Part shown: positions 21,012-32,459 of the stretch, piece after piece | Numbering within the stretch: the stretch's first letter is position 1 | How the letters are laid out: each line of letters opens with the position of its first letter | NCBI GenBank assembly: GCA_029959195.1 | Contig: CP114117.1 | Location: forward strand, 248,001-312,000 | Direction of reading: 5' to 3' | Source of the DNA: Dictyophora rubrovolvata | Taxonomy: Eukaryota; Basidiomycota; Agaricomycetes; Phallales; Phallaceae | DNA: 64,000 nt | Made by a program: the position numbers and the translations under genes | Notes under the pieces: model-generated | Databases searched by the model: none | The model's input: the letters and a program-made list of their open reading frames with translations, nothing else | Told to the model about the DNA's origin: nothing

Positions 21012-22095
21012 ATGCACCAAACAAGAAGATCCACATCCAGAGTTTCTCACAACACAAAAACAATTTTTAGTATTTAATGCAAGACGCGTTATTTTGCCAT
21101 GTCCGACGAGTTACGAGGTACACGCTATTTCCCGACCTACTTTCAAGATTCTAATTTCTCATACACATTTTATTTGTTATTTTTAATAGGCAGCCATCGA
21201 TTCTGCTTGCGGAAATTTCCCAGAAATACCCCACATTTCTCTGCGATGAGCTGGACACTTACCAGGGGCAACTCACCGATGTTTCTATGGAGTCATAAGG
21301 AGCCATGGTAAGTCGAAGTCCACGCTTATCAATTGCTTTGGTTCTTTGTGAGTCTCTCAATGTATCTTGATTCACAATAAGCTGATACCAGAATTTCCGG
21401 TTGCAGAATCTGAACGAAATTCGCATACAAATCCAAATCCACAACCTGTACGGCAAGCAGTCTGAGCTCAAGGTATTTCCGAGCACACGAGTTTGGCACT
21501 TGGTCTATGCGTGTAGACATAAACTGGGTGAAGGCCGCTATTGTATATTTCACTATCGCGATATGTTATTTCATGACAAGCAGCTCTACGAACGCAAGAT
21601 TGGTGACAAGGGCGTTATTATGTAAAGCGAGAAAATCTTTGGTGGGAGGAAAACCGGTTATTTACTTGTTTTCACCTAAGGGGATAGAGGTGTCGGTATC
21701 ATTTTCGCTCATTCAGGAATGGAGACCCCCGCTAGATATTCTGTTGTTTCTGTTAAGACAACTATTTCCCACTGACACCGACCACAAAAATGCTTCATAC
21801 AACAACGGAATCCACGCCTAAAATCACTCCCACTCAAATGATAATTCTCGTATTCAACGAAAGACGTGTTATTATACCACTCCCACGCACCTACGGTGTG
21901 GGTCACTCGTGGGGTTCAAACTTCATAAATCATGTCCGTTTGATTTACGCATTTTATTTGCTATTTCACAGGTAGCTGCACTTTATGGTCGTACATATTC
22001 TTCAAAAGTATCTCTCTATCCAACTGTGAGGTTCCTTTCAAATGAGCTAGAAATTTGCAAGGACAATTCAGAGATCTCTAGAGAGGCGTCAGGCA
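21012..22095 (+). pseudogene. Two adjoining UBL-family copies (B and C), broken
   Basis: Copy B starts at 21012 (MHQTRRSTS). Its first ubiquitin-like unit is split by an intron: ARRVILPCPTSYE, then AAIDSACGNFPEIP...CELDTYQGQL. After ALVL and a GTGAGT...GCAG intron, the second unit at 21,405-21,625 reads IRIQIQIHNLYGKQSELKVF, HLVYACRHKLGEG and FHDKQLYERKIGDKGV, a beta-grasp pattern like ubiquitin. The C-terminal domain (VIYLFSPKGIEVSVSFSLIQ) follows in another frame and stops near 21,770. Copy C starts at 21790 (MLHTTTESTPKITPTQ), reads MIILVFNERRVIIPLPRTY and the next exon VRFLSNELEICKDN, and is cut at about 22,095, where zinc-finger-family sequence begins. Neither copy is whole. The full family, as I recall it from other basidiomycetes, has two UBL units and a long C-terminal domain of unknown role. 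Confidence 0.65.
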
Positions 22096-22720
22096 GTCCT
22101 CTCCAGAAAGGGGGAATTTGTAGGTACAAACAATTCCCCGTTTGCCCTCGAACTCGGTTGAGAAGAATAGTGTGCCGACGAGGTGAAAGCCGTTTTGCAT
22201 GGCAGTTGTGGCATTCGGCAGTTGCGGTGGGGGACCCCCCGAAATCGTGTGGGGTAAAGGAAATGAATGGCGACCACAAAGTCGCTTTGATGGTGTAAGG
22301 CTAGCTGTACATCCCCTGCAAACATGCCGATGACTCAACTTTATCCCTTCCCATCAATTGGATGAAATTCCTCAACCTACCAGGCTTCAGAAACGCCACC
22401 ATGATGTTCAAGCTAGCCTTACACCTTCAAGCAACTTCGTGGTCACCGTTCACTTCCTGTACCTCACACAATCCCAGAACACCCTTCACCACAACTGCCG
22501 AACGCAACAACTGCCATACAAAACGGCCTCGATCTCGTCGGCACACTATTCTCCTCAACCGACTCGGAGTTCGTGGGCAAAGGCAAACTTGGAATCATTG
22601 TGAAACTCCACCACGCCGTCAAGCTAGACTTACACTTTTCAAAGTGACTTCGTGGTTCGGATTCTTCCCGCCATTTGTAGTTTGGGTAATGAAAGAAGGG
22701 TTTTGAATTACACCGGGGTG
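22096..22720. repeat. Inverted pair of zinc-finger-family fragments
   Basis: 22,110-22,340 on the minus strand reads FSTEFEGKRGIVCTYKFPLS, the region leading into the first finger of the C2H2 family at 26-34 kb. 22,360-22,610 on the plus strand is the same region in reverse orientation (AACTGCCATACAAAACGG, GTCGGCACACTATTCTCCTC). The two arms are about 230 bp, separated by about 20 bp, so a transcript across them could fold into a long imperfect hairpin. Both arms are fragments with no complete finger. Confidence 0.7.
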
Positions 22721-23129
22721 AGTTTGAGCTCGTTCTTGAATGGTAATAGAGTGGTGATCAAGTTTGAAGGCAGTTTTAACTTACTGTGGGAATGTCTGAA
22801 AAGTCAACAGCTTTATGTACGAAACTCACGCTTGTGGACAGCAACAGTGGAATAATAAGACTGTACATCCAGACCTCGATTTTGTGTGGTGTCGTCCATC
22901 ATACATCATGGTCCACAATGATGCGGCAGCAATACGACGTCCACCACAACTTTGAACTGTCCATCTGCTGACGTCTTCAGTCTTGTCTCTACTTCATTTG
23001 AGTTTCATCCCCTTGGCGTTGAAAAATCAGGATGGCGATGGTACCACATGGGTGATACATCAGGGTCAGATGGGCAATGATTAATGAGCTTCAAGTTGTC
23101 TAAATTGGCCCCATTTTATGTGAGCTCTG
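22721..23129. repeat. Copy of the zinc-finger gene upstream region
   Basis: GTGATCAAGTTTGAAGGCAG and the following about 300 bp (CAGCTTTATGT..., TCTCTACTTCATTTGAGTTT) match the 5' flanks of the zinc-finger genes at 27,640-27,930 and 34,420-34,690. This is the third copy of that promoter-side segment. Its gene body has been replaced by the inverted fragments to the left. Confidence 0.65.
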
Positions 23130-23789
23130 CAGTAGCTCCGCTTCTAGTGAACATCCCTATAGCCAGCACCAGGCACCACCAGGCACCAGCTACCTGGCTA
23201 CTAATAGCCATTGGCTACGTCATGTACTACCTAAATTTAATAGTGACCAGTAGTCACCGATGTCTAATAATAAATTTTATTGGAACGGCTTGTCAAAACC
23301 AGTGGCTATCATTAGATTTTAATGGAGTCTTATCCTGCAATTCCACGGAAAGTCTGCATATAAGTAACTATCCCTATCTTGTTTTCCAACCCTAATTTTG
23401 ATTATGTTGTAGATACTTTCCGAACCCTCTACACTAAAATTTCTGTGGTTGGTGAGGGCGTTGTACATACTTAATACACCTTTGCTTATGATGGGTAGTT
23501 TTAATGTGTTTTTGGTACATAAATTATTTTTTCATCCATTGCCAATAACACTTGACATAGTTCTGGAGTCATGTCCATGTCTGCCATTGGCTCCAGAGTG
23601 AAGCATTCAAGTCAGCAAGATCTCAAAATTAGATCCAGTACTACTAGTAGCACCCAGTGGATGTCACTGGATTCGACTCGCCGTGCAAGACCGTACCAAT
23701 AGTTCAAGGCCGAAGTGTAATGTATGTCACTAGTGCCCATTATTGGATGCCAGTGGACAGTGGGACGTTCACTAGAAGCCATCATACTC
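23130..23789 (+). mobile_element. 660-bp hAT-like non-autonomous element, copy 1
   Basis: Starts CAGTAGCTCCGCTTCTAG and ends CTAGAAGCCATCATACTC; the inner inverted repeat is GCTTCTAGTGAAC. An 8-bp duplication GAGCTCTG lies on both sides (23,122-23,129 and 23,790-23,797), as for hAT. A copy of exactly the same length lies inverted at 46,212-46,871. No coding capacity was found. Confidence 0.87.
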
Positions 23790-23932
23790 GAGCTCTGCAT
23801 CTCGGGTTCAAAACATCTAGTAGTCTCCAGAGGAAGGTCACGTCACTATCACATCGGAAATAGCCAGACCAATCCACATTTTTCTCCTACCATCCAGGTT
23901 GACTTGTATTCTTTTTTTAAACTGTCAGAAAA

Positions 23933-25980
23933 ATGCCCACATCAACAAAATCTGCCTCCAAAGTCTCTCACAGCTCAATGATAGAGTGATAGTTCTTATT
24001 TTCAATAAAAGACGCGTTATTATACCGTGTCCAATCAGCTACGAGGTATGTGTTTCTTCTCAATCACCCACATATCTCAATTCAATTCATACGCCATTTT
24101 TTTGTTATCTCACAGGCAGCCATTGATTCAGCTCGCAAATATTATTCCGAGATACCTTCACAATTAAACATGAAGTTCCTTTGCAACGAGTTGGATATTT
24201 GCCAGAGACAACTCGCAGAAATTCCTGAAGAGCTATGGAGAGACATTGTTAAGTACCAATTCTTGGGTATTGGCGACGAATGTATAAACATTAATAATCG
24301 TATTTAATGATGATACAAACGTCACCGTAATGTCATAGAGTGTGGTCTCAACCTGAGTGGGTTGTACCACGACAGTCCTCTGGACATTGGCTCTACTTGT
24401 CTTGACGTTGTTCGGGATCTTCGAGTCGTTGTAGAATCTCGTTGAGCCGAAGCTCTAAGAAGTCTAAAATGATCTGGTAGAATAGATCATCAACTAGAAA
24501 GCAGAAGAACAAGAGATGGAAGAAGTAGCGGATCCAATGCCGGAACAGCGTTGTCGCTACAGACAGTTTAGATTTAAAGCGTTTGGAAATGACTGAAGTG
24601 CTATTGGGAAATGAAGACTATATTGAGATATCAAACTAGGTTCAATATTAAGTCTGAAGAGAAGTCTAGCTACGAAGTATAGGAGGCTTTATATACAAGT
24701 ACGCTAGAGGTTTGAATCTCAGTTCGAAATAGATAATGAACTTGAGAACGTATACATGTCATAGCAATTCGTGAGTATCATAGGTATATGCAGGGTCAGT
24801 TTGCCATGTGGCAAACATGAGGCAACAAGAACAAAGGGAAAGCACATAAGGACCTATGACTGTCATAGATGATCTCATGCGCGGTTTGGAACTAGAATTT
24901 ATACCAAAGGTCTATCCGCGGCTTACTGTAAGTCCTAGGAAGACGACGGCCTCTAGGACTTCATAAAAACGGCAATGAAGTCTGATAAGACTTCTGGTCG
25001 TGGCGTCTATGAAGCGATTGTGATAAGATAACGTTTAAGTACGATAAGATAAGGGAATATAATAAGGAATCCGTATCGCTAGTGATGTCATGAATCGGAT
25101 CATGACAGATGTGGTAAATCGCGTCAACTCTCTTACAATAAATGTTTCCTTACGGGAAGTATCTGAATCACCATCTCCGAGTACAAGCGCATCTACTACT
25201 TTGGTTCCTCGTGAGTCTCTCAGCATATTTTGATTCACAATGAGCTGATACCGGTATCTCTGGTTTCAGAATCTGAATGAAGGATTCGTATCCAAATCCA
25301 CACCTCGTGCGGCAAGCAGTTCGAGTTCAAGGTCCTTCCTTCCGAACGAATTCAGCGTCTAATCGATGTGTGTAGACATAAATTGAGTGAAGGCTATCAA
25401 CTCTACTACGACGGCGAGGGGTTATTTCATAATGACCAACTCTCTGAATTCAATATTGCTAACAGGGACGTTATTGAAGCGAGAAAACCCCTGTGGGGAT
25501 GCCGGTTATTTACTCGTTCTCTCTGGTTGGAACGGAGGTGTCGGTATCGCTTTCGCTCGTTCCGGAATGGTCAATTTCTGCTATATATCCTGTCGTTCCT
25601 GTTGAGACAGCCATCGAGGGGCAAGGTCAAACGGTGGTATGGCACATGCAAACGAAAGCCAACGGCGATCTCACGGAGTTGAACACCGGATTAGATGTCT
25701 CGTACTTATTCTGCCAGGGAAGCACAGTACGCGCTTTTCCTTACCATTCTCTTTAGTTATTGATCATGGTGTCTGGTTTCAAGCATTGAGATTGTTTCTT
25801 CCGTTCTCAGTCCCCCAGCCTCTCCCAAGTTGGATGAAAGCGTGTCAGGAACTCTCGAGTATTTCAATCCAGTTACTCCCAATCTCACAGTCTCCCATTC
25901 AGTCGTAAACGATGATGATCTCCAACCAGGCAACCTTCTGTAGGAGATCTACTCATGCGCACAAATGTAGCTTTTTTGCT
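23933..25980 (+). pseudogene. UBL-family gene (copies D/E), interrupted by an LTR-like insertion
   Basis: The 5' part starts at 23933 (MPTSTKSASKVSHSSMIE), changes frame, and gives the first ubiquitin-like unit: VLIFNKRRVIIPCPISYE, intron, then AAIDSARKYYSEIPSQLNMK and CNELDICQRQLAEIPEELW (24,116-24,255). The 3' part resumes after an LTR-like block: TTLVPR at 25,190-25,210, a 59-bp intron (25,211-25,269), then the second unit GKQFEFKVLPSERIQRLIDV, CRHKLSEGYQLYYDGEGLFH and QLSEFNIANRDVIEARK. A frame change precedes the C-terminal domain: VIYSFSLVGTEVSVSLSLVP, GQGQTVVWHMQTKANGDLT, ELNTGLDVSYLF. Decay continues to about 25,980, where the gene meets zinc-finger gene 1 head-on (convergent). This is the most complete UBL member here, and D and E are probably one ancestral gene. 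Confidence 0.65.
24331..25137 (-). mobile_element. Probable solo LTR inside the UBL D/E gene (about 807 bp)
   Basis: On the minus strand it begins TGTAAGAGAGTTGACGCG and ends CACTCTATGACA, with TATATAAAGCC inside as a core promoter. The surrounding sequence is UBL gene on both sides. The 5-bp flanks (CGTAA and ATAAA) do not form a clean duplication, so the exact ends are uncertain and the family is not assigned. Confidence 0.5.
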
Positions 25981-26087
25981 CTCAAGCCTTTTCTTTTTCC
26001 TGTACAAGTGATTTGTTGCACCCAACGATATATTTTGAGATTACAAAAAAAAAACACTCGGTAAACGCAAATAATAATAACTAGATC

Positions 26088-27610
26088 TCAGTCACAATCA
26101 CCGCTTTTAGCACTCATCCTCTCTCGCACACGCTGCATATACTCCTCCAGATGAACCTCCAGCTCATGACGTTCCCTTACTTGATCTGTCCTCCATACCT
26201 TTGTCTCAAAATCACACCCCTTAATATCACATTTCACCACCACCTTCTGCAATTTTGTGAACGCCAAAGCATCCTCCAAAGCAATGACCCCGCTCACAAC
26301 GAGCTCTTCTTCGGCCTGAGCATGTATAGCAATGTGTCTATACCGATTCCGTTTGTTATTCCCATTTGAAAACACCCGACATGTTTCTCCAGAAAGAGGA
26401 CATTTGTAGGTACAGATGAATCCCTGTTTGCCCTCGAACTCGGTTGGGGAGAATAGTGTGTCGGGGAGGTCAGGGCCGCTTTGCAGTGTGGATGGGGTTG
26501 CGTTCGGTGATTGGAGTGAAGGACTTCCTGGGATTGGGCGACGCAAAGGAAACGAATGGCGACCACGAGATCGCTTCAAAGGTGTAATGTTAGGGCTGGC
26601 TTGAACGTCGTTGTGCTGTTTTTGAGGCATTATTGGTGTTTGGGGAGTTTCACCTGATTGATGGGAAGGGGTCAAATTGAGTTGTCGATGCGTATGCAGG
26701 GAATGGACCATATTACCATCTCCTAGGTTGTAGCTCTCATGTCCAAACTGAGATTGTTTACTTCCAGGTGTCAAGGTGTTGTTAATGTTCATATCTGCAA
26801 TACAAGAATGACGAATCAGATTGTTGTTTGCGTAATGAGGATGGGTATGTTTCAAACTCACTGGGTTTATCTGGATTTTGATTCGGTCCAGTTGTTCGGG
26901 TTAAAGTCTAAATAAACATATTTGAATAAAATCATGAAATAGAAAAGAATGAGAATAGCGAATTACCAGATTATGAATCATGACATTAAACCTGTGTTCT
27001 ATATATTCGATCAACGCTGGTGTGTCTTCCTCTCCTCCCCATTCATAATTCGGGTCGTCGAAGAAAGGGTTTGAATTACGCTGGGAGGGCGTTTTCATAC
27101 AAGATTGTTCTCGTTTTAGAACAGGAGTACGAGCCAGGAAAAGCTAGGACAAAAATTGAGATGCCGGCATTAAAAATAGAGAAAAGATGTACGCCTACTT
27201 CTTCCCCTTTGCGTCTAGAAATTATAGTTTTCTGGATATCCATGCTTTCGAGAGCAGCACTAAGAGGGCTATCCATGACCTTATTAAGATCATTTCCTGA
27301 ATCAATTGGGTTCGCTGTGTCCGGTTCCGAAGATGGTACCGGAGGCAATTTGACGTCTGCTGCCATTTGACCCCACTCCAAGCATGGTTTGTTTTCAACA
27401 TCAACACTATGACTCAATGTGTTTGATTGAGCGGGAGTTTGTCCGGGATCGTAAACCCCTGCCCAAGTTGTTTCATATGTTCGATGTTCGGGACGTTTTT
27501 CTTGGAGCTATTCACACAAAAAAGAAATGCGTCAGTAAATTTACATGCTATGCAGTAACTTGAAGTTGTAGTCATACCAGAGCATCAACGGCGAAATAGG
27601 GTAATAACAT
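26088..27610 (-). CDS. C2H2-type zinc-finger protein 1, lineage-specific family
   Basis: Five exons can be spliced. MLLPYFAVDAL starts at 27610. The next exon has RTYETTWAGVYDPGQTP, then DVENKPCLEWGQMAAD and ISRRKGEE. After an intron (27,200-27,146) comes NSNPFFDDPNYEWGGEEDTP. A small exon TLTRTTGPNQNPDKP precedes the last exon, which starts MNINNTLTPGSKQSQF. Finger 1 lies in GFICTYKCPLSGETC ... RNRYRHIAIHA and finger 2 in KCDIKGCDFETKVW ... RERHELEVH. The basic tail is VRERMSAKSGDCD. The protein is about 400 aa. Paired fingers suggest nucleic-acid binding in the nucleus, which is inference. Its 3' end faces UBL copy E. Other members are at 28,652, 32,993 and 35,220, with fragments at 22,100. 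No break was seen. Confidence 0.72.
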
Positions 27611-28651
27611 GGTTATTCAACGATTGATAGGCTGATGTGTGTGATGATCCAGTTTGAAGACAACTTTAAGTGATTGTGGTACCTGAAAAGTCACCAGCTT
27701 TATATAAGAAGCTCAAGCTTATGGACAGTGAAAGAGAGCTGTTTCAGACCTCAATTATGTTTGGGATCCTTGCATCCTCTATTGTCCATGGTGACCGGTG
27801 ACTAGTAACACGTCGTCCACCCGTCCACTGCAACTTGAACTGTCCAAATGTCCATCCACCGGCGTCTTTCGTCATTTGAGTTTCTTCTCCCCCTCGGCGT
27901 CGAAAAATCAGGATGGCAAGGGTGTTAAGAGTTTTGGGTTTTGAAATAACCAATCTCTATATAGATAGAACCCAAAACGCATCGCCCAGCGGCCCAGGCC
28001 AGGTGGCAGAGGCAAGTTGAACTTGAAATTCAGCGCTAAAATGCTCAACGCTGTTCGGCAACGCCCGGTGTTACGCTTTTTTCACGCTTTCCACACTGCT
28101 TGTTTCAATGACGCAGGATTTCTAACCAATTGTGCCCAAAAAGTGATCTTCTCGTATAGATATGACGCTGTACAACTCTTGCTAACTGAAGGATAAAGTG
28201 CGGAAAGATATTCAATCCGATGAAGGCTACAGAAGAAAATGCGTTGAATGACGTTGACAAATCGATATCCCTATCACGGTTTGTTTTGTCAAGTTTTCAT
28301 TATGTGTTATCTGACTTCTAATCGGTGTACCTTCTGCACATAGTTGTTATATATCATCCGATCTACAATATTGCTGGGACCCGGGTCATTTGTTCTTAGT
28401 GGGTCACTTTCTTGTGAGCTGTACGTCCCACCCGTTTGTATATTTCAGTATACGCCTCCGTCAACAAGCAACTTATTTGATAAAAGATTCGATTCCCAGC
28501 CATAGAACTGATCTGAAAAGGGAACTTGCGCGAACATACCATTGTTGCTCTCCCTTTGTTCCTGACGTCATCGTACATCAATGTTCTTCTTTCCATAACA
28601 TTTATACAGGCAAGCAAAAAACACATAAATACAGAGAATGGTAACTTGATT
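27611..28651. repeat. Upstream region of zinc-finger gene 1, duplicated at 34,388-35,200
   Basis: No gene. From 27,611 to about 28,350 the sequence is a diverged copy of 34,388-35,160 (shared CAGCGCTAAAA, ACGCTTTTTTCA, CGGTTTGTTTTGTCAAGTTT). The right-hand 300 bp lead to the 3' end of zinc-finger gene 2, and ACAGGCAAGCAAAAAACACA there recurs at 30,008-30,030. Confidence 0.65.
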
Positions 28652-29648
28652 CTAATCACAACCCTTTTTAGCTTTCTTCTTCCCTCGCACACGCTGCGTA
28701 TACACTTCCGGATGGACCTTCATCTCGTGACGTTCCCTCACATGATCCGTCCTCCAAACTTTTTTCTCAAAATCACATCCCTCAATTTTGCACTTCACCA
28801 CCACCTTTGATAATTGGGTTAACGCCAAGGCATCCTCCATAGCAATCACCCCGCACGAAACAATTTCCTCTTCAGCTTGAGCATGTGTCGCCGCGTGACG
28901 ATACCGGTTACGCCTGTCCCTACCACTCAAAATCGCCCCACAAGTGTCTCCCGAACGAGGGCATTTGTAGGTACAGACGAATCCCTTCCTGCCCTCGAAC
29001 TCGCCTTGGACGAAAAGCATGTCCAAAGAGTCTGGACTGCTTTGCGGTGCGGCGGTTCGGCTGTTGTTGAACACTTGGGTTCCAGGACTTGAAGGGTTCA
29101 CAAGTACCCGTTGGGGACTAATGTTTTGGTGGCTAGTGATTGCGCCAGCGTTATCCATGAATTGGTCATTGTCATGAAAGTTTCCAATACCCCATATTGG
29201 TAAAGACCGTATGGGGGGTAGAGTTAGGTCTTCAAACCTTTCATCCACACTGCCAGCGAATGTGGAACATCTCATTTTATCTATCAGGGATAGGCTACAA
29301 GTTTCCTTAATATCCTGATCATGTCAAAAAAACGCGTCGGGTTTGACATCATATTCATGTATAAGGGAAGTTACGCTACCATATTTTGACTTCCACTGGC
29401 TTCCTCCATTGGCCAGTCTTCTGTGGTCCGACCTGTGCTCGGATGAACGAAGGTATTTCGAGGGACATAGGTCTTTGAACCCTCATCGTATATAGGAGGA
29501 TAGTTCCGGCCGTATGTTCGATATCCGTCATAATATCCTCGGAGCTAGTTACGAAGAAAAGCGTTGATAAGGATGGCAGTATTCGCGTTGTTTAGAAGTT
29601 GGAAAACCGTACCAGAGCATCAGCGGTAGCGTGGTCAGGTAATAACAT
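28652..29648 (-). CDS. C2H2-type zinc-finger protein 2, same family
   Basis: Three exons. MLLPDHATADAL starts at 29648. Exon 2 reads YYDGYRTYGRNYPPIYDEGS and TEDWPMEEASGSQNM. Exon 3 starts DIKETCSLSLIDKMRCS. Finger 1 is GFVCTYKCPRSGDTCG ... RNRYRHAATHA; finger 2 is KCKIEGCDFEKKVW ... RERHEMKVH; the tail GKKKAKKGCD is strongly basic. The protein is about 280 aa, shorter than protein 1 because it lacks the DENKP and NPFFDDP exons. The MLLP.xA.DAL first exon and the RTY.....YD.G motif tie it to the other members. All splice signals are GT...AG and no break was seen. A 5' fragment of its closest paralogue lies at 35,220-36,153. DNA or RNA binding is inferred from the fingers. Confidence 0.72.
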
Positions 29649-30129
29649 GATGGGTAGTTTGATGTTCTGGACGAGTGAGTTGGTAGAGAGTTTATTGTTG
29701 GACATTAATAGTCCTATATATATGATACTCGAGCCTTTGGACGACGGGTGTGGACAGGTAGGACCGTCATGTCCATCGTTTCGTCCTGGCTTCGATTTCG
29801 ATGGGCATGGACTTGAAGCAGCAGATGGTCCATTGAAATCGACCACGCGCGGAATGATTATTACAGGGAATGGTCGCTTGATCTGAATTTTCTGGACGCC
29901 GGCCTCGTACGCCGCATAGAACTGATCCGAAACAGGAACTTGCGCGAACATACCATTGTCGCTCTACCTTTGTTCCCGACGTCGTTATACAACAATGTTC
30001 TTCTTTATACAGGCAAGCAAAAAACACATAAATACAGAGAATGACTAATCACAACCCTTTTTTTTAGCCTTCTTCCCTCGCACACGCGCTGCGTATAGTA
30101 CACGTCCAGACGGGCCTCCTCCATCTTAG
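29649..30129. other. Upstream region of zinc-finger gene 2; no gene
   Basis: About 480 bp, similar to 36,154-36,380 upstream of the paralogous fragment. ACAGGCAAGCAAAAAACACA at about 30,010 followed by TTCTTCCCTCGCACACGC near 30,070 repeats the 3' end of a zinc-finger gene, so a further truncated member probably lies here, fused to the F-box remnant. Confidence 0.5.
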
Positions 30130-31050
30130 GCTTCAGAAATCGTTAGCTTATCCAGGTTGGGGATTTCTGAAAGACGCGCAAATGCAATTGTGGTTTGTGT
30201 AAGTAGAGTTCCAGAAACTTGTACCTAGGACAACATTGATGCGAACCTCTTCAAGTTAGAACGGTGTCAATGTTGTTTTTGGATCCTCAAAGTGAATGGA
30301 ACTTACACACACATGCTCAGAAGACTCAGAAAAGGGCATGCTATTAGTGTATTAGTTATTATGTAAGCTACTTTACATGTCCGAGCCACAAAAAACAACA
30401 GTCAAATGGTCTAATAACTTCGTAGATTGTCTTTCGTATTCAATGCGCAGGATGCGAAAACGCGACTGTTGTGCAGTCAACATCTTGAAAAACCTGTGAA
30501 ACCATACGCGATTGATTTCAGGATATATACCGAGGTAGACGTAATCAACGGTTGGAGCAATCAAAGCACGAACATTTTGAATCTCAACTTGAGTGCCTGC
30601 CGCATGCCAATATAAACGTCGACACGCTGGGAAAAGATAGCTTTTTTCGTCAGAATTCCCCAGCAAGCTTGAGCGAGATCTGATAGCATGGGAAAGAGAG
30701 GCAGAGTCGGTATCTTTCCCTCTGAGGACACGAACATGCTGAGAGTACAAGTCAAATCTCTTCCAATTGGAAATATCGATGGAATTTGTAGAGCTCTAGA
30801 GGAAGCGTCAAACGTTGAGAGAAGGTGCAGTACGAGCGGGGAAGGTCTAACTTACATGAGGGTTTTTGACAAGGGATTCGGCGGGTCCCAGAAGCTCTAA
30901 AGCATTATGGAGATTGACGACTGCCCACAGAAAGTGTTTAGATGCTCTAAACCAGAGATTGTTTACCCGAATGGTGGCAGGTAAATCAGTCCCGGGTAGC
31001 CATGAAACAATCTCGTCCACTATATCATAAATATCGAGAGCACGATGCAT
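30130..31050 (-). pseudogene. F-box gene, truncated duplicate
   Basis: Exon 1 (31,050-30,856) reads MHRALDIYDIVDEIVSWLPG and TDLPATIRVNNLWFRASKHF, matching the intact gene at 37,103-38,806 almost residue for residue. Exon 2 begins at about 30,795 and runs LYSQHVRVLRGKDTDSASLS to YERQSTKLLDHL near 30,400, where homology breaks off and the frame ends. A short piece at 30,130-30,250 matches a downstream part of the intact gene (38,030-38,150), so the middle is lost or rearranged. Most of the leucine-rich tail is absent, and a partial protein with the F-box alone is the most it could make. Confidence 0.75.
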
Positions 31051-31600
31051 AGAGGATACCAGGGTTGGGGGTAACGGAGCAGAGTAAACGTGGAATGGGG
31101 TTTCTGAGTTGAAAGTGGTAGTGCGTTCTTCATTATAAATTATGGGCCCAGTCGGTTCGTTTGACCAGTCCAGAGTTGGGACAGCCGTGGCAATTTAGGA
31201 CGTGATCGAGGGAACGGACACTTGAGTGTGGACCACCATTCAAGTTCTTCGTCCTGACAATCGAGACCGGACCAGCTCTGACCTAGCGGGTCACTGGCGG
31301 ATGCTTTCGCGGGCTTTACACTGTAATATACGTCAATCTCGCCTGGAGTACAACTGAGCGATGACAAAGACATATCACAATCTAGCCAGCTTTTAAATGC
31401 ATCGTGGCAAACAGGCTGACTCGACGTGATATACGCATTTTGTCAATATGGAACTTGAGAATTACCGTTCGTTTACAACGTCAGGAGTATATATATGAGG
31501 CGAAATCCGGTTGTGGTCCCTAACTTGTGATTAATTGATGGATACTTGGAGGAAGGAGCCCTTCAGTTCTGATTTTCTTGAATGGTTTCCAGGACGTCCT
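31051..31600. repeat. Upstream region of the F-box remnant, duplicated at 38,807-39,290
   Basis: No gene. The two segments share long stretches (ATGGGCCCAGTCGGTTCG, CGGGCTTTACACTGTAATAT), part of the block duplication. Confidence 0.7.
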
Positions 31601-31940
31601 TATGACTAACGGAGACTGCAACCCATGAATGTAAGTGTTATCTCATGAGAAAAATCTCAATCCTGACCACTCCTGACGCACGCACTTTTCTTAACTCTGA
31701 ATTCCAATAAGTTGATATCAGTATTTATCACCCGCAGAATCCGAACGATGACAAGCAAGCAGTTTGTCTCTTCGAGCATCTCAGCTCAACACCTAACCGA
31801 TGCCTATACAGATACAAAAAGCGAATAAAGCACCTTGGCGCACGACGGATATCTTTGGCAATCACGCTCATGCCTCCTAACCTTGAAAAGCTGAAGCTCG
31901 CCAAAATTCTCAATCTCGCAATCATTTCCTATTGATCAAA
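31601..31940 (+). pseudogene. UBL-family remnant (copy F)
   Basis: The intron-exon boundary of the UBL second unit is still visible: GATATCAGTATTTATCACCC then GCAGAATCCGAACG aligns with the acceptor in copies B and E, followed by SKQFVSSSISAQHLTDAY. Stops cut the frame. It is nearly identical to copy H (39,300-39,590). It lies just beyond the 3' end of the P450 remnant, as copy H does next to the intact P450. Confidence 0.55.
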
Positions 31941-31979
31941 CTACACATTTATTTGTTAATTCACGAATACAACGGATCT

Positions 31980-32459
31980 GACAGATTTATGAAAACTTAT
32001 ATCGGTCCTTTAATTACGAATCAATTCAGAAGTTTCTGAGCATCTGGTCGTGCATCAATTCGACATTTAAAATCTCGGGGGCGTCTAAAGATAAAAGGAT
32101 GAAACCATTTATATTGTGTAACAATGAACCAAATTACTTACGCAACAACCCCCAGGGTAAACTCATGATTTTCATCGATGCCAGATAGCGGTTCATCCTC
32201 CAGCGCGGAGATATTTGTGACATGCAAAACAGTCGCAACCATGATTATGAGAGAAGTTTCTGCCAATGCTTTGCCAGGACATTTACTAAAAATAGGAACG
32301 GGAACGCTTAGAGACTAGTGATTGAAAAAAAAAGTAAGAATAGCCATACAGACCCGAACGCAAAGTCTGGTTTTTTAGCTGGGCACTTCCATCCAGAAAT
32401 CTCTCGGGTCTGAATTTGTGAGTATCGGGCCCGAACTCCTTGTCTGAGCGGAGAAGCCT
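31980..32459 (-). pseudogene. P450 3' fragment, duplicate of the gene at 39,668-41,826
   Basis: Only the last exons remain: LLRSDKEFGPDTHKFRPERF followed by LDGSA (about 32,450-32,370), then the heme-binding exon with CPGKALAETSLIIMVATVLH (about 32,280-32,160), then PRDFKCRIDARPDAQKLLN. The first of these carries a frame change relative to the intact gene. The fragment ends abruptly at GAAGCCTGGTT (32,453-32,463), where UBL copy G begins. This is a duplication junction. Confidence 0.75.
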
